Positions 17,183 to 26,309 of a stretch of DNA of 64,000 nt are shown here, in pieces. The stretch is from Cellulomonas timonensis. Lineage in GTDB: Bacteria; Actinomycetota; Actinomycetes; Actinomycetales; Cellulomonadaceae. The stretch spans positions 544,017-608,016 of the forward strand of contig NZ_FCOT01000012.1 of assembly GCF_900046455.1 (NCBI RefSeq), read 5' to 3'. Position numbers and translations under genes: made by a program. Within the stretch, counting starts at the first letter, position 1, and every line of letters begins with the position of its first letter. The notes beneath the pieces were generated by a model. The model ran no database searches and was not told the DNA's origin. It saw only the letters and a list, made by a program, of their open reading frames with translations.

Positions 17183-18226
17183 CTAGGCCGAGGCGCGCCG
17201 CACCAGTGATGTCGGCAGGGTGATCGCCGCGGGCTCCTGGCCCTCGATGACCTCGAGCAGCAGCCGGACCATCTCGGCGCTGATCCGCTCGAACGGCTGG
17301 CGCATGGTGGTGAGCGGCGGGTGCAGGTTCGCGGCGAGGCCGGAGTCGTCGAAGCCGCCGACGGCGACGTCCTCGGGCACGCTGCGGCCGGCATCGCGCA
17401 GCGCGACGAGGGCGCCGGAGGCCATGAGGTCGGAGGCGACGAACACGGCGTCGAGGTCGGGGCGCCGGGCGAGCAGCTCCCGCATCGCCTGCTCGCCGCC
17501 GTCGCGCGTGTAGTCGCCGTGCGCGACGAGCGTCTCGTCGAAGCGGTCGCCCAACTCCTCGCGGTACCCGGCGAGCCGCATCGTGCCGCCGGGGGTGTCG
17601 AGCGGCCCGGTGATGGTCGCGACGTGGTGGCGGCCCTGGTCGAGCAGGTGCCGGGTCATGCGGCGTGCTCCCCCGGCGTCGTCAGCGGTGACGTAGCCGA
17701 CCTGCTCCTCGAAGCCGAGCGGCATACCGCAGGCGATGACGGGGACGTCAGCGCACAGCAGCGACGCGACCAGCGGGTCGTCCCGGTGGGAGGAGATGAG
17801 CAGCACGCCGTCGACGTGGCCGGCTGTCACGTACGCGGTGATGCGGCGGCGCTCCTCGGGGGTGGACGCGACCATGAGCAGCAGCGGCATCTCCCGCTTG
17901 GCCAGGGCCTCGGCGGCGCCGCGCAGCAGGATGGAGAAGTTGGGGTCCTCGAAGAGCAGGTGCTGCGGCTCGGTGAGCAGGAACGCCACCGAGTTCGAGC
18001 GCCCGGTGACGAGGCTGCGGGCGTGGTGGTTGGCCGCGTAGCCGGTGGCCCGGATGGCCTCGTTGACGGCCGCGAGCGCATCCGGGGACACCCAGTGCCC
18101 GCCGTTGATCACCCGGGAGACGGTGCCGCGCGAGACTCCGGCGGCGGCGGCGACGTCGCGGATGGTCGGTCGCTTCCGCGGGGTCGGCGGGGTGTGCTGC
18201 TCCACGCCACGTGACTCTAGGCGCAT
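17183..18226 (-). CDS. LacI-family transcriptional regulator of the galactan locus
   Basis: 347 residues. The N-terminal LacI HTH is clear (TIRDVAAAAGVSRGTVSRVI), followed by the hinge region and a periplasmic-binding-like effector domain ending in GGFDDSGLAANLHPPLTTMR. It starts one base after the stop of the upstream permease gene (TGAGATG), so it is the last gene of the transporter operon. By position it should bind the twin TGTGCACG(G/C)TCACA sites at 21617-21630 and 21706-21719 and respond to a galactose-containing sugar. The effector is inference. Confidence 0.92.
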   Translation of the reverse strand: MRLESRGVEQHTPPTPRKRPTIRDVAAAAGVSRGTVSRVINGGHWVSPDALAAVNEAIRATGYAANHHARSLVTGRSNSVAFLLTEPQHLLFEDPNFSILLRGAAEALAKREMPLLLMVASTPEERRRITAYVTAGHVDGVLLISSHRDDPLVASLLCADVPVIACGMPLGFEEQVGYVTADDAGGARRMTRHLLDQGRHHVATITGPLDTPGGTMRLAGYREELGDRFDETLVAHGDYTRDGGEQAMRELLARRPDLDAVFVASDLMASGALVALRDAGRSVPEDVAVGGFDDSGLAANLHPPLTTMRQPFERISAEMVRLLLEVIEGQEPAAITLPTSLVRRASA

Positions 18227-18227
18227 C

Positions 18228-19148
18228 TCAGGCCTTCACCGCGCCCGCGGCGAGGTCGACCTGCCAGTAGCGCTGCAGCGTGAGGAACAGCGCGACCAGC
18301 GGGATGATCGACAGCAGAGCGCCGGTGATCACCGAGGTGTACATCGCGGGTTGTGAGGCGCCCTGGTTGAGCAGCCCGGACAGGCCCACGGTGAGCGGGA
18401 ACAGCCGGTCGTTGCCGAGCATGATGTACGGCAGCATGAAGTTGTTCCAGATGGCCACGAACTGGAACAGGAACACGGTGACCAGCCCGGGCAGCATCAT
18501 CGGCACGGCGACGGTGGCGAAGATCCGCAGCTCGCCGGCGCCGTCGGTGCGGGCCGCCTCGATCACGTCGGTGGGCACCGAGGCCGCCGCGTAGATGCGC
18601 GCCAGGTAGATGCCGTACGGGCTGATGATGCTGGGCAGCAGCACCGACCAGTAGGTGTTGGTCAGGCCCACCTGTGCCAGCAGGAGGTACTGCGGGATCG
18701 CCAGGACGACGCCGGGCACCAGGACCCCGGCGAGCAGCACGTTGAAGATCGCCTTCTTGCCGGCGAACTGGTACGTGGCGAGCCCGTAGCCGGCGGTGGC
18801 GGAGACCACCACCGACAGCAGCCCGCCGACGCCCGCGTACAGCGCGGTGTTGGCCATCCACCGCCAGAACAGGCCTCCCCGGTAGGACGCGAGCTCACCG
18901 ATGTTCTCCAGGAGGTGCGTCGACGGGGCGAAGGTGAACGTGGAGAACAGCTCGCCGGCGCTCTTGCTGGACGCGATGAGCACCCACGCGACGGGCAGCA
19001 GGCAGTACACGGCGCCGAGCACGAGGATCGTGGTGGCGACGGCGCTGGGTCGTTCGCCCCCGGCGGGCCGTCCGGGGCGACGGCGGCTCGGCGCGGCGCC
19101 TGGGTCCGTCCCGGTGGCGGGCGCCGGCGTGGGATACGTGGTGGCCAT
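18228..19148 (-). CDS. Sugar ABC transporter permease (MalG-type)
   Basis: 306 residues with six hydrophobic segments. The cytoplasmic EAA loop reads EAARTDGAGELRIFATVAVPMM, the contact site for the ATPase. It starts at ATG 19148, one base after the stop of the previous permease, and is followed by the LacI gene. An extra N-terminal extension of about 30 Pro/Thr/Ala-rich residues precedes the first segment. It forms the membrane channel with its neighbour to import galacto-oligosaccharides captured by the binding protein. Confidence 0.93.
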   Translation of the reverse strand: MATTYPTPAPATGTDPGAAPSRRRPGRPAGGERPSAVATTILVLGAVYCLLPVAWVLIASSKSAGELFSTFTFAPSTHLLENIGELASYRGGLFWRWMANTALYAGVGGLLSVVVSATAGYGLATYQFAGKKAIFNVLLAGVLVPGVVLAIPQYLLLAQVGLTNTYWSVLLPSIISPYGIYLARIYAAASVPTDVIEAARTDGAGELRIFATVAVPMMLPGLVTVFLFQFVAIWNNFMLPYIMLGNDRLFPLTVGLSGLLNQGASQPAMYTSVITGALLSIIPLVALFLTLQRYWQVDLAAGAVKA

Positions 19149-19149
19149 G

Positions 19150-20121
19150 TCACTTCTCCTGGTTGAAGGCATGGTTCTGCACGAGGCGCAGGAACCCGAA
19201 CGACAGCGCGAAGGTCGCCACCGCGATCACCACGGACGTCGCGGCCGCGGAGTACAGGTCGTCCCGGGTGAACGCGTCGCGGTACACCTTCATCAGCGGG
19301 GTCCACGTGCTGGAGATGGTGTTGGTCAGCGGCTTCAGCGTGGTGGGCTCGGCGAAGACCTGGAGCGTGGCGATCATCGAGAAGACGGACGTCATGATGA
19401 GCGACGGCGCCACGATCGGGATCTTGATGCGCCAGGCGATGGCGATCTCGTTGCAGCCGTCGATGCGCGCCGCCTCGTACAACTCGGTGGGGATCGCCTT
19501 GAGCGCGGTGTACAGGACCACCATGTTGAAGCCGACGCCGCCCCACAACGCGATGTTCGCGACGGCGAAGATGACCAGGTCGGAGGACAGCAGCTGGGGG
19601 AAGTCGCCGCCCAGCCGCTCCGCGATCCACGCGAATGGGCTGACCGCCGGCAGGTAGAGGAAACCCCAGAGCAGCGAGGAGATCACCGCCGGCACCGCGT
19701 ACGGCAGGAAGATCGACACCCGGGAGAACCCGCGCGCGCGGGTGCGCCGCGAGTCGAGCAGCAGCGCGAACAGCAGCGCCATCCCGAGCATCGTCGGCAC
19801 CAGCAGCAGGCCGTAGAGCCCCACCCGCAGCACCGAGGCGATGAACTCAGGGTCGGAGAGCGCCCGCTCGTAGTTGGACAGCCCTGCCCACACCTCGGTG
19901 CGCGCGCCCTTGCCGAGCCCCAGGCCGCTGACCTTGACGGTGCGAAGGCTGAGGTAGGCGGCGTACCCGATGGGCAGCGCGAGGAAGAGCGCGAATAGGG
20001 TGACGGCGGGGGCGAGGAACGCGTACGGCGCGAGCGTGCGCCGTCGGCCCCCGCGCCAGCCGGGCCGGACGGTGGCATCGGGCGGGATGGACGGGCGTTG
20101 CGCCGCTTCGGTGCTGGTCAC
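19150..20121 (-). CDS. Sugar ABC transporter permease (MalF-type)
   Basis: 323 residues, six hydrophobic segments, EAA loop YEAARIDGCNEIAIAWRIKI. The start is GTG 20121 with GGGAG upstream. It is the partner of the MalG-type permease. No ATP-binding subunit is encoded in the operon; in actinobacteria a shared MsiK-type ATPase usually serves such importers. Confidence 0.93.
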   Translation of the reverse strand: MTSTEAAQRPSIPPDATVRPGWRGGRRRTLAPYAFLAPAVTLFALFLALPIGYAAYLSLRTVKVSGLGLGKGARTEVWAGLSNYERALSDPEFIASVLRVGLYGLLLVPTMLGMALLFALLLDSRRTRARGFSRVSIFLPYAVPAVISSLLWGFLYLPAVSPFAWIAERLGGDFPQLLSSDLVIFAVANIALWGGVGFNMVVLYTALKAIPTELYEAARIDGCNEIAIAWRIKIPIVAPSLIMTSVFSMIATLQVFAEPTTLKPLTNTISSTWTPLMKVYRDAFTRDDLYSAAATSVVIAVATFALSFGFLRLVQNHAFNQEK

Positions 20122-20208
20122 GGGTGGCTCTCCCTCGTGGGGCGGATGCGGGATCGGTGCGCGGCGGGCCGGCCGGCCGGGGGGAGGACGGCCGACCCAC
20201 CGCCTGCC

Positions 20209-21543
20209 TCACTCCTTCACGGAGAACCCGGAGGTCTTGAGGTCCTCGATCGTCGCCTTCTGCATGGCCTTCACCGCGTCGGTGAACGCGCTGCGCGACT
20301 TCGCCTCGGTGGCCTTGCCGAACTCGTCGTTGTAGGCGGAGTACGCCACGTTGACGTTGGGCCCGAAGGTGAAGCTCCCGGCCGTCTGCGCGATCTCGCC
20401 GGCCAGGTCGTAGAAGTCGGCCTGATCGGCGAAGAACGCCGGCGGGCTGGCAAGCGCCTTCGCCTGGCTGGGGATGTTCGCCGGGTAGAGGCCGCCCTCG
20501 GAGACGAGCGCGCTCACGGCCGTCTGGTCGGTGTTGAGCCAGGTGAGGAACTCGGTGGCCTCGGCGACGTGCTCCGACTGGGTGGTGACGGCCGTGGCCG
20601 AGCCACCCCAGTTGCCCGTCGCGGGCTTCGCGGCGTCCCACTGCGGCATGGCGGCCATCTTCCACTTGCCCGCCGTGTCGGCGGCGTTGCCCTCGAGCAC
20701 CCCGGGCGCCCAGATCGCCGAGAGCCAGCCCACCTGCGTGCCGTCGTTGAGGGCCGCGTTCCACTCCGGGGTGTACATCGGCTTGTTGTCGATCACGCCG
20801 GACTCGACGAGGCCGCCCCAGTAGTCCGCGACCTTGAGGGTGGCGTCATCGTCGATCGACACGGTCCACGAGTCGCCGTCGATGCCCCACCACGACGCCC
20901 CGGCCTGCTGGGCGAGGCCGGTGAACCAGCCCGCGTCGGCGGCGGAGAACGTGCCGAGGTACTTGGTCGGGTCGGCGGCGTGGAGCTGTGCGGCCACGTC
21001 GGCGTACTCGTCCCAGGTGGTGGGGACGGCCAGGCCCAGGGACTCGAAGATGTCGGCCCGGTAGTAGAACTGCATCGGCCCGGAGTCCTGCGGGACGGCG
21101 TAGACCGCGTCGCCGCCCAGGGTCACGGCATTCCAGACGCCCTCGGGGAACTGGCCCGCGACGTCGTCCCCGAGCTCGCCGGAGATGTCGGCGAGCGCGT
21201 CAGAGGAGACCAGCGTGGGGATCTTCTGGTACTCGGCCTGCATGAGGTCGGGAGCCCCGCTGCCGGCCTTGATCGCGGTGAGCAGCTTGGTGACGGCCGG
21301 GTCGCCGCCGTCCTGCTTGTTGACGGTGACCTGGATGTCGGGATGCGTGGAGTTCCACTCCTCGACCACGGCGTCCATGCCGGGCGCCCATGTCCAGAAC
21401 GTGAGCTCCACCGCGTCCCCTGAGCCAGCCCCGCCGTCTCCGCCGGTGCTCTCACCGCTGCTGCCGCCGTCCGAGCAGGCCGCCATGAGCGCTGCCGTGG
21501 CAGCGAGGGCGGCGACGGTCCTGATGCCTGTGTGCAGGCGCAT
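20209..21543 (-). CDS. Sugar-binding lipoprotein of ABC importer (family 1 solute-binding)
   Basis: 444 residues. Signal peptide with lipobox ALMAAC (lipidated Cys near residue 23) followed by a Ser/Gly-rich linker, then a family 1 extracellular solute-binding fold (LTFWTWAPGMDAVVEEWN at the start of the mature domain). It captures sugar outside the membrane and hands it to the two permeases. It is the first gene of the minus-strand operon; GAGGAGGA precedes the start. The divergent neighbours GH42 and GH53 indicate beta-1,4-galacto-oligosaccharides as the likely ligand. Confidence 0.93.
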   Translation of the reverse strand: MRLHTGIRTVAALAATAALMAACSDGGSSGESTGGDGGAGSGDAVELTFWTWAPGMDAVVEEWNSTHPDIQVTVNKQDGGDPAVTKLLTAIKAGSGAPDLMQAEYQKIPTLVSSDALADISGELGDDVAGQFPEGVWNAVTLGGDAVYAVPQDSGPMQFYYRADIFESLGLAVPTTWDEYADVAAQLHAADPTKYLGTFSAADAGWFTGLAQQAGASWWGIDGDSWTVSIDDDATLKVADYWGGLVESGVIDNKPMYTPEWNAALNDGTQVGWLSAIWAPGVLEGNAADTAGKWKMAAMPQWDAAKPATGNWGGSATAVTTQSEHVAEATEFLTWLNTDQTAVSALVSEGGLYPANIPSQAKALASPPAFFADQADFYDLAGEIAQTAGSFTFGPNVNVAYSAYNDEFGKATEAKSRSAFTDAVKAMQKATIEDLKTSGFSVKE

Positions 21544-21616
21544 CTGTCCTCCTCGTCAAGGACCCGCCGCTTCGTCGCGGCGGGGCGCACTGCGACTTCA
21601 CGGACGTCGCTGTGCC

Positions 21617-21630
21617 TGTGCACGGTCACA
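21617..21630. promoter_or_regulatory. Candidate LacI operator 1, TGTGCACGGTCACA
   Basis: Partly palindromic 14-mer with a central CG and TGTG/CACA arms, upstream of the binding-protein gene. It shares 14 of 15 bases (TGTGCACG-G/C-TCACAG) with the site at 21706-21719, which is in opposite orientation. Confidence 0.65.
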
Positions 21631-21651
21631 GTACGGGCACCCTTCTGGGCC

Positions 21652-21680
21652 TTGTCAATGGGTCAATCGTGGTGTTATCT
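21652..21680 (+). promoter_or_regulatory. Sigma-70-type promoter for the GH42-GH53 genes
   Basis: -35 TTGTCA at 21652-21657 and -10 TTATCT at 21675-21680, spacer exactly 17 bp. The predicted start near 21687 places the operator at 21706-21719 just downstream, a position where a bound repressor would block transcription. Confidence 0.65.
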
Positions 21681-21705
21681 CTTCGTTGCATGGCCCGCTG
21701 AGGCC

Positions 21706-21719
21706 TGTGAGCGTGCACA
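21706..21719. promoter_or_regulatory. Candidate LacI operator 2, TGTGAGCGTGCACA
   Basis: Read on the minus strand it is TGTGCACGCTCACA, one base different from operator 1. It sits between the predicted GH42 transcription start and its ribosome-binding site (AGGAGAG at 21730-21736). Confidence 0.65.
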
Positions 21720-21738
21720 ACGACGTGTCAGGAGAGTC

Positions 21739-23868
21739 ATGAGTTCAGGCTTCACCCTCGCCCCCGTGCCCACCCTGGACGGCAGCCGTGCGCCGCAGGG
21801 CCGGGTGCTCGGCGACCGTGGGATCTCCTACGGAGGCGACTACAACCCCGAGCAGTGGCCCGAGGAGGTCTGGGCGCAGGACGTCGCGCTGATGCGCGAG
21901 GCCGGGGTGAACCTGGTCAGCATTGGCATCTTCTCCTGGGCGCTGCTCGAGCCACGTCAAGGCGCGTACGACTTCGGCTGGCTCGACCGGCTCATCGAGC
22001 TGCTGCACGCCCATGACATCCGCGTCGACCTCGGCACCCCCACGGCATCCCCGCCCGCCTGGTTCTTCGCCGCCTACCCGCACACCCGCGTCGTCACCCG
22101 CGAGGGGACCACGCTCGGCTTCGGCTCACGCGGCATGGCCAGCCCCAGCTCGCCCGAGTACCGCCGCGCGTCCGTGGCCATCGCCCAGCAGCTCGCGCGC
22201 CGCTACGGGCAGCACCCCGCCCTCGCCCTGTGGCACGTGCACAACGAGTACGGCGCGCCCGTCTCCGAGGACTACTCCCCCACCTCCGCCGCCGCCTTCC
22301 GCACCTGGCTGCAGGCCCGCTACGGCGCGCTGTCCGCGCTCAACGACGCCTGGGGCACCACCTTCTGGGGCCAGCGCTACGGCGAGTGGGAGCACGTCGG
22401 CGTGCCGGCGGTCGCCCCCTCGGTGGTCAACCCCGCCCAGCGCCTCGACTTCGCCCGATTCACCAACGACCAGTTGCTCGCGTGCTTCATCGCCGAGCGG
22501 GACGCGATCCGCGCCGAGTCGCCCCACGTGCCGATCACCACCAACTTCATGGCCGGCCCCTGCCCCGCCGTGGACCTGTGGCGCTGGGCCCGCGAGGTCG
22601 ACATCGTCGCCAACGACCACTACCTCACCGCCGCCGACGAGCGCGGCCACGTCGGCCTCGCGCTCGCCGCCGACCTCACCCGCTCCGTGGCCGCCGGCCG
22701 CCCCTGGGTGCTCATGGAGCACTCCACCTCCGGGGTCAACTGGCAGCCGCGCAACGTCGCCAAGCGCGCCGGGGAGATGGCCCGCAACGCGTTCACACAC
22801 GTGGGCCGCGGCGCCGACGCGGTGCTGTTCTTCCAATGGCGCGCCTCCCGCTCCGGCGCCGAGAAGTTCCACTCGGCGATGCTCCCGCACGCCGGCACGT
22901 CCAGCCGCGTCTGGCGCGAGGTGTGCGCCCTGGGCGCCGACCTCGGCCGCCTCGACGAGGTGGTCGGCTCCGAGGTGCGGGCCGACGTCGCACTCCTGTG
23001 GGACTGGGAGTCGTTCTGGGCGCAGGACCTCGAGTGGCGGCCCAGCGCCGACCTGTCCCACCGCGAGCGCTCCGAGGCCTTCTACGACCGGCTGTGGCGC
23101 GACGGGCTCACCGTGGACATGGCCCACCCCGAGGCGGACCTCTCCGCCTACCGGCTGGTCGTCGCGCCCGCGTCGTACCTGCTCACCCAGGCCGCCGCCG
23201 AGAACCTCACCCGCTACGTCGCCGACGGCGGCACGCTGCTCGTCTCCTACTTCTCCGGGATCGTCGACGAGCACGACGCCGTGCACCCCGGCGGGTTCGG
23301 CGCGCCGCTGCGCGACGCGCTGGGCCTGACCGTGGAGGAGTTCCTGCCGTTGCGCGCCGGAGAGCAGGCGCGGCTGGGCTGGCCCGGCGGCGACCCGTCC
23401 GGCGACGGGCCGCTCGAGCTGGTGGGCGACGTCTGGACCGACGACGTCACGCTCGACGGCGCGGAGGTCGTCGCCACATACCTCGACGGCCCCGCCGCCG
23501 GGGGGCCCGCCCTCACCCGGAACACGCACGGCGCCGGAGCGGGCTGGTACCTCTCGACCCGGCTCGACGCCGAGGCCCTGGCGCCCGTGCTCGCGGCCGT
23601 CTACCGCGACGCCGGGATCACCCCGGCCGGCTTGCCCGAGGAGCTGGAGGTCGTGCGCCGCCACGGCGCCGGCGCCGAGTACGTCATCGCCGTCAACCAC
23701 GGCGAGGCTGCGGCGACCGTCCCGCTCGGCGGCGCCGGACAAGGCCTGGCCGACGACCTGATCAGCGGCCAGCGGGTCGAGCACGCGTTCACTGTGGCCC
23801 CCGGCGGCGTCCGGGTGGTCCGCATCGCCCATGACGCCGACGACGCCGCGCCCACCGCCCCGAGCTGA
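21739..23868 (+). CDS. GH42 beta-galactosidase
   Basis: 709 residues, no signal peptide, so intracellular. The TIM-barrel domain starts at GGDYNPEQWPEEVW. The catalytic acid/base is E170 in WHVHNEYG and the nucleophile E327 in WVLMEHSTSGVNW, both standard for GH42. A trimerisation-type middle domain and a small C-terminal beta domain follow. It probably releases galactose from beta-1,4-galacto-oligosaccharides imported by the divergent ABC transporter. ATG 21739 is set by AGGAGAG five bases upstream; the frame is open upstream but has no other good start. Confidence 0.95.
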   Translation: MSSGFTLAPVPTLDGSRAPQGRVLGDRGISYGGDYNPEQWPEEVWAQDVALMREAGVNLVSIGIFSWALLEPRQGAYDFGWLDRLIELLHAHDIRVDLGTPTASPPAWFFAAYPHTRVVTREGTTLGFGSRGMASPSSPEYRRASVAIAQQLARRYGQHPALALWHVHNEYGAPVSEDYSPTSAAAFRTWLQARYGALSALNDAWGTTFWGQRYGEWEHVGVPAVAPSVVNPAQRLDFARFTNDQLLACFIAERDAIRAESPHVPITTNFMAGPCPAVDLWRWAREVDIVANDHYLTAADERGHVGLALAADLTRSVAAGRPWVLMEHSTSGVNWQPRNVAKRAGEMARNAFTHVGRGADAVLFFQWRASRSGAEKFHSAMLPHAGTSSRVWREVCALGADLGRLDEVVGSEVRADVALLWDWESFWAQDLEWRPSADLSHRERSEAFYDRLWRDGLTVDMAHPEADLSAYRLVVAPASYLLTQAAAENLTRYVADGGTLLVSYFSGIVDEHDAVHPGGFGAPLRDALGLTVEEFLPLRAGEQARLGWPGGDPSGDGPLELVGDVWTDDVTLDGAEVVATYLDGPAAGGPALTRNTHGAGAGWYLSTRLDAEALAPVLAAVYRDAGITPAGLPEELEVVRRHGAGAEYVIAVNHGEAAATVPLGGAGQGLADDLISGQRVEHAFTVAPGGVRVVRIAHDADDAAPTAPS

Positions 23869-23869
23869 C

Positions 23870-23891
23870 CGGCCGGGGCGCCCGCCCCGGC
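23870..23891 (+). other. Intercistronic hairpin between GH42 and GH53 genes
   Basis: The self-complementary run ggccggggcg-cc-cgccccggcc forms a 10-bp stem just after the GH42 stop. It could be a weak terminator or an mRNA-stability element that sets a different level for the secreted enzyme. Confidence 0.5.
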
Positions 23892-23918
23892 CACCGCCCA
23901 CGCGTCAAGGAGGACACG

Positions 23919-25655
23919 ATGAGGCACCATCCCCGCACTGCCCGCCACGCGGCCGATCCACACGATCCCGTTCCACGCATGGCTCCGGCGTTCGGCTGGC
24001 CACGGCCCCGCCTCTCCGCGTTGGCGCTGGCCGGCGTGCTCGCGCTCGCCGCGGCCACACCGGCCGCCGCGACGCCCGGCTCCGGCCCGCAGGCCCGCGA
24101 CAAGGCGCCCCAGCAGGTCGGCGCGCTGGTGAACGGCGGCTTCGAGGCGGGCCTCACCGGCTGGAAGGTCACCGGGGCCACGGGCGCCGCGAAGGTCGAG
24201 GGCCCCGGGCACGACGGCTCGGCGCAGCGCCTCGCCCACTGGTCCGCCAGCGCGTACGACGTGCGCACCCGGCAGACGGTGAAGCGCCTGGCGCCGGGCT
24301 GGTGGACGGTCAGCGCATGGGTGAAGTCCGGTGGGGCGCTCGACGCGACCACGCTCGGCCTCACCGGCTGCGGCGTGGACGACGTGACGACCACCCCGCT
24401 CACCGAGCAGGACGACGCGTGGGTGCGGCTGTCCGTGTCCGCGAAGGTCCGCGGCGGATCCTGCACCGTGGAGATCGCCACGCGCGGGCCGGGCGGCGCC
24501 TGGGCCAACGTGGACGACGTGACCCTCACGCCGGGGCAGGTCTCGCGGGACGTGCGCGGCGGCGACCTGTCCGGGCTCGCCAAGAACGAGGACCATGGCG
24601 CCACGTACAAGACGGCGAAGGGCAAGGCCGGGGACGCGGTGCGGATCCTCGCCGACGCCGGGATGAACGTGGGACGGCTCAAGGTGTGGGTGGACCCGGC
24701 GGACGGGTACAACGACCGCGAGCACGTCGTGGCGACGGCCAAGCGCATCAAGGCCGCGGGCATGGGCCTGTTGGTCGACTTCCACTACTCGGACCGCTGG
24801 ACCGACCCGGGCGCGCAGGGCGTGCCGTCCGCGTGGGCGGGCCAGTCCCCGGCCGAGCTCCAGCAGTCCGTCCACGACCACACGCGCGACGTGCTCGACG
24901 CCCTCGCGGCCGAGGGCATCACCGCCGACTACGTCCAGGTGGGGAACGAGATCAACCCGGGGATGCTGTGGCCGTGGGGCCAGACCTGGGACGTCGACAC
25001 CACCGACGGCGTCGTGGGCGCGCAGTGGGACAACCTGGCCGCGTTCCTCACCGCGGGAGCCCAGGCGGTGCGCGAGGTGGACCCCGACACCCGCGTGATC
25101 CTGCACTTGACGAACATCAACAACGGCATCGGCTCACTGACCTGGTGGTTCGACGAGGTCACCGCCAGGTCAGTCCCGTTCGACGTGATCGGCCTGTCCT
25201 ACTACGGCTACTGGCACGGCAGCCTGGCGGATCTGCAGGGCGCCGTCAGCACCCTGTCGCAGCGCTACGACCGCGACGTGCTGGTCGTCGAGACCGCCTA
25301 CCCGTTCACCCTCGAGGATGACTCCCCCGCGTGGGAGAACATCATGAACCTCCCCGACGAGCTCGTCTCCGGCTACCCCGCCACCCCGGCGGGCCAGGCC
25401 GCCGCGCTGCGCGCCGTGCAGGACGTCGTCGCCTCGGCGCCCGGCGGCCGCGGCATCGGGACGGTCTACTGGGAGCCCGCGTGGACGGCTGTGGAGGGCA
25501 ACGGCTGGGACCCGGAGGACCCGTCATCGGGCAATGCCTGGGAGAACCAGGCGCTGTTCGACTTCGACGGCCGGCTGCTGCCCGCGGCGAAGGAGCTCGC
25601 GGCCGATCCGTCGACCACGGCCCTGTGCGAGCACGGCGGCCGCCGAGCCCGCTGA
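23919..25655 (+). CDS. Secreted GH53 endo-beta-1,4-galactanase with N-terminal carbohydrate-binding-like domain
   Basis: 578 residues. Signal peptide with core ALALAGVLALAAATPAAATP. Residues about 60-205 form a beta-sandwich domain (NGGFEAGLTGWKVTG onward) resembling the CBM61 or similar module found with GH53. The GH53 barrel begins at GMNVGRLKVWVDPADGYND; catalytic glutamates are E344 (VQVGNEINPG) and E458 (VVETAYPFT). It cuts the beta-1,4-galactan side chains of pectin outside the cell, feeding the importer and GH42. A 22-bp palindrome in the 50-bp gap after GH42 may modulate read-through. Confidence 0.94.
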   Translation: MRHHPRTARHAADPHDPVPRMAPAFGWPRPRLSALALAGVLALAAATPAAATPGSGPQARDKAPQQVGALVNGGFEAGLTGWKVTGATGAAKVEGPGHDGSAQRLAHWSASAYDVRTRQTVKRLAPGWWTVSAWVKSGGALDATTLGLTGCGVDDVTTTPLTEQDDAWVRLSVSAKVRGGSCTVEIATRGPGGAWANVDDVTLTPGQVSRDVRGGDLSGLAKNEDHGATYKTAKGKAGDAVRILADAGMNVGRLKVWVDPADGYNDREHVVATAKRIKAAGMGLLVDFHYSDRWTDPGAQGVPSAWAGQSPAELQQSVHDHTRDVLDALAAEGITADYVQVGNEINPGMLWPWGQTWDVDTTDGVVGAQWDNLAAFLTAGAQAVREVDPDTRVILHLTNINNGIGSLTWWFDEVTARSVPFDVIGLSYYGYWHGSLADLQGAVSTLSQRYDRDVLVVETAYPFTLEDDSPAWENIMNLPDELVSGYPATPAGQAAALRAVQDVVASAPGGRGIGTVYWEPAWTAVEGNGWDPEDPSSGNAWENQALFDFDGRLLPAAKELAADPSTTALCEHGGRRAR

Positions 25656-25690
25656 GCGCCCTCACTGATTAGCTCAGCCGTCAGTGGGCA

Positions 25691-25715
25691 GTCCGCCCCG
25701 GTGCGCGGGGCGGGC
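25691..25715. terminator. Terminator between GH53 gene and the convergent DUF4126 gene
   Basis: Stem of 8 bp or more (ccgccccg / cggggcgg) with loop gtgcg. It lies in the 63-bp gap between convergent genes. Confidence 0.7.
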
Positions 25716-25718
25716 TGC

Positions 25719-26171
25719 TCACCTGGACCGCACCGCCAGTGCCGCGAGCCCCACGGATGCCGCGTCCTCGAGGAGCGCCCCCGGCCAGTCGGGGCCTCGC
25801 GCGTCAGCCCAGCCCCGCCATGCGGCGCCCGTCCAGGTCCCCGCGAGGGCGCCTGCCGCCCCGGCGAGCGCGGGCAATGGCAGGGGCGAGCCCGCGCGTC
25901 GGGCGAGGATCGCCGCTCCGGCGACGGCATTCGCCACCCGGAGCGCCGGGCCCGGCGCGTTGAGGCGGCTGGGGGTGGTGGGCAGCTTGTCGATCACCAT
26001 CTCGCCGACCACACCGAGCAGCAGCACCCAGCGCCGGACCCGGACCCTCTGCGCGGACCCAGGCTCGGGCGGCGGCCCAGCCAACAGCGGCGCCGCCAGG
26101 CCCATCGATCCCCGGCCACCGGTCGCCACACCGAGCACGAAGCACCGTGCGACGACCCCGCGCGCCGTCAT
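25719..26171 (-). CDS. DUF4126-like membrane protein
   Basis: 150 residues with several Ala/Gly/Leu-rich hydrophobic stretches. The pattern of short paired segments around DKLPTTPSRL and a closing EDAASVGLAALAV is that of DUF4126 membrane proteins, whose function is unknown. ATG 26171 is chosen because GGGGGAGAA lies just upstream; an ATG five codons earlier has no such site. It stands alone, convergent with the GH53 gene. Confidence 0.68.
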   Translation of the reverse strand: MTARGVVARCFVLGVATGGRGSMGLAAPLLAGPPPEPGSAQRVRVRRWVLLLGVVGEMVIDKLPTTPSRLNAPGPALRVANAVAGAAILARRAGSPLPLPALAGAAGALAGTWTGAAWRGWADARGPDWPGALLEDAASVGLAALAVRSR

Positions 26172-26263
26172 CCGCTTCTCCCCCATCCGCCCAAAATGGC
26201 CCCTGCGGGCGCGGGCGGCAACTGGTGCGGGTGACGGCCCCCACCTGAGGCGGTGGGGTGTTC

Positions 26264-26305
26264 CCGCGGCCGGACGCCACGCCCTCCTGTGGCGCCCGGC
26301 CGCGG
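26264..26305 (-). terminator. Hairpin terminator after the sigma-linked membrane protein gene
   Basis: 10-bp stem ccgcggccgg (26264-26273) with ccggccgcgg (26296-26305), extended inside by GCCAC/GTGGC. It lies directly beyond the stop at 26310. Confidence 0.75.
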
Positions 26306-26309
26306 AGCC

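Noticed and set aside
21617-21719. GlxR/CRP sites in the galactan promoter region
   Set aside because: The TGTG and CACA arms are spaced two bases shorter than CRP-type sites, and a central CG is more like LacI operators.
22126-23901. Minus-strand open frame opposite the GH42 gene
   Set aside because: Antisense shadow; the plus strand carries both GH42 catalytic glutamates.
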